From the NCBI GenBank assembly GCA_001599755.1, contig BCHX01000008.1:1550001-1614000 (forward strand): a stretch of DNA of 64,000 bases, in the 5' to 3' direction. The translations under genes were made by a program, and so were the position numbers. This DNA comes from Gliomastix tumulicola. Taxonomy: Eukaryota; Ascomycota; Sordariomycetes; Hypocreales; Bionectriaceae. Shown in pieces: positions 63,079 through 64,000 of the stretch. Every line of letters begins with the position of its first letter. Within the stretch, counting starts at the first letter, position 1. Below the pieces are notes generated by a model. It was given only the letters and a program-made list of their open reading frames with translations. It was not told the DNA's origin and did no database searches.

Positions 63079-64000
63079 CTCAACCTCGACTAGGTCGCCT
63101 GCCCTGCTCTCGCTCTCCCTCCTATCTCTACGGAACATCTCGTCTGGCCTCTGCTATTAAGTACAAGGCTATCCTACCGTGCGTTGGTCATTTACCCACT
63201 TGGACTCGACTCCTTAGTACCTTGGCGCTATCAATGCCGATGGTTTAAGGACGACGGACTCGGAACCTCCATGTATGGCACTGGATGCTTACTTGTTCTC
63301 TCTCCACGCCCACCATCTTGCCGAACAAGGTTCAGCTAGGACAGGGAACTTTTACCGATACGCTGTCGTCGTCCTATGATCCGATCTCGTAACGGCCGTC
63401 GACTCCCCCGTGCTACGCGCTCGGCCGTCCAGGGCCGGTGGTCGAGACCTTTCCCGCCGTTCCTACCTGACCTCTCTGGTCCCCCTGATCTCTCTGGTCT
63501 CCCTGACATCTCGACCGCCCGCCAGCTGAACAGCCAGCTGGAAGAGGTATCCACGTCGTCACCACATCTGAGCGCCGACCCATCAAGGTCCCAACACCCC
63601 GGGATACCACTCTGCCTTGCTAAGCTACGCTCCGCTACACTACTCGTACGTACGATTCAGGTCTCGTCCCACAGATTCGTGCTAGCAAGGCTTGTTGACC
63701 CAAAGTACACACTCGTAGGCTCGGATTGTTGTGGCGGACAAGGGCAGGCCATTGGGCGGTGTCTCCACTCAGTTTGCCGTTCACACCGCACAATCCCTCG
63801 CGCGGCTCCTTCACCAACCGAGCTGGATATCAGCGAGAACAAGGACAGTAGCCAGACGGCCATTCATCTTTCACCTTTCACCTCGGAGGCTCGCCTCGTC
63901 AAATTCGTACCACACAGGTAGGTGCGTCTCCTGATACACATCCCCATTCGACGCGCGGTTTTGGTCTGCCTGCTCAGCGTGGGTGCTCGCATGCTTCATA

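Larger units (their letters stand above)
61707..64000. other. Gene-poor right end with promoter-like elements
   Basis: 2.3 kb with no gene I can support. Open frames at 61654-62448 and 63376-63921 lack domains, family likeness and coding-type bias. Two undetermined bases (62641, 62644) mark an assembly weak point. ATTGGCCAAT (62933-62942, overlapping CCAAT boxes on both strands) and TATAAATA (63071-63078) look like a + strand promoter for a gene beyond the edge, leaving at least 900 nt of leader inside the window. An imperfect 18-bp repeat (GACCTCTCTGGTCCCCCT-like) occurs two to three times at 63469-63517. Confidence 0.5.

Noticed and set aside
63376..63921. A 181-codon open frame near the right edge
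   Set aside because: Contains an imperfect 18-bp repeat read as PDLSG units but otherwise no coding signature; more likely leader sequence of a gene outside the window.

Overview
The window is nuclear DNA from a filamentous ascomycete, most likely a Sordariomycete. The protein-coding genes are broken by short introns (about 50-130 nt, one of about 300 nt) with GTAAGT/GTATGT-type donors. The gene content is typically fungal: Arg2-type acetylglutamate synthase, a Zn2Cys6 regulator, a fused MoaA-MoaC protein, and the fungal 29.9-kDa complex I subunit. I can support 28 protein-coding genes, one of them cut by the left edge. Genes lie on both strands, gaps between them are mostly 0.3-1.2 kb, and there is no transposon, rRNA, CRISPR array or recognisable secondary-metabolite cluster. 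The species is not identifiable from this sequence alone.

Layout. 1-9.2 kb: 3' end of a cystathionine beta-lyase (+), a Serinc/TMS1 membrane protein (-), an MFS transporter (+) and the GPI inositol deacylase BST1 (-). 9.6-18.2 kb: the mismatch-repair gene PMS1 (+), an unnamed four-helix membrane protein (-), NADPH:adrenodoxin reductase ARH1 (+) and electron-transfer flavoprotein alpha ETFA (-). 18.8-27.2 kb: a CTF1/FarA-like zinc-cluster regulator (+), a LysM protein (+), ARV1 (+) and V-ATPase subunit e VMA9 (-). 27.6-34.8 kb: a run of + genes, ARG2, GVP36 (BAR protein), NDUFA5-type complex I subunit and RRN11. 34.9-39.7 kb: the PRC2 subunit EED (-, nine exons) and the molybdopterin-precursor gene cnxABC (-). 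40.3-53.7 kb: WRAP73 (+), an RRM protein (+), the very large HEAT protein LAA1 (-), TACO1 (+) and PET100 (-). 54.4-61.7 kb: an unnamed disordered protein (-), CFIm25/NUDT21 (+), a YjbQ/UPF0047 protein (-), NDUFS6 (-) and MPP6 (+). The last 2.3 kb carry no gene I can support but do hold promoter-like elements.

How the genes relate. Most are housekeeping genes with unrelated jobs. About nine products act in or for mitochondria (ARH1, ETFA, ARG2, the two complex I subunits, cnxABC, TACO1, PET100 and possibly others), which I read as coincidence rather than an operon-like cluster. The one neighbour pair with a plausible functional link is ETFA and the divergently transcribed CTF1/FarA-like regulator. 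Fatty-acid oxidation feeds electrons to ETF, and the shared promoter has a CCGAGG core and a dense run of CGG triplets.

The most interesting observation is in cnxABC. The intron that joins the MoaA and MoaC halves has a 5' splice site which, if not spliced, reads Gly-Gly-stop, the C-terminal motif MoaA needs. Splicing versus retention would therefore switch between an active-type MoaA and a MoaA-MoaC fusion, as described for human MOCS1. All exon boundaries here were derived by hand from splice consensus, reading frame and family knowledge; none is backed by transcript data.
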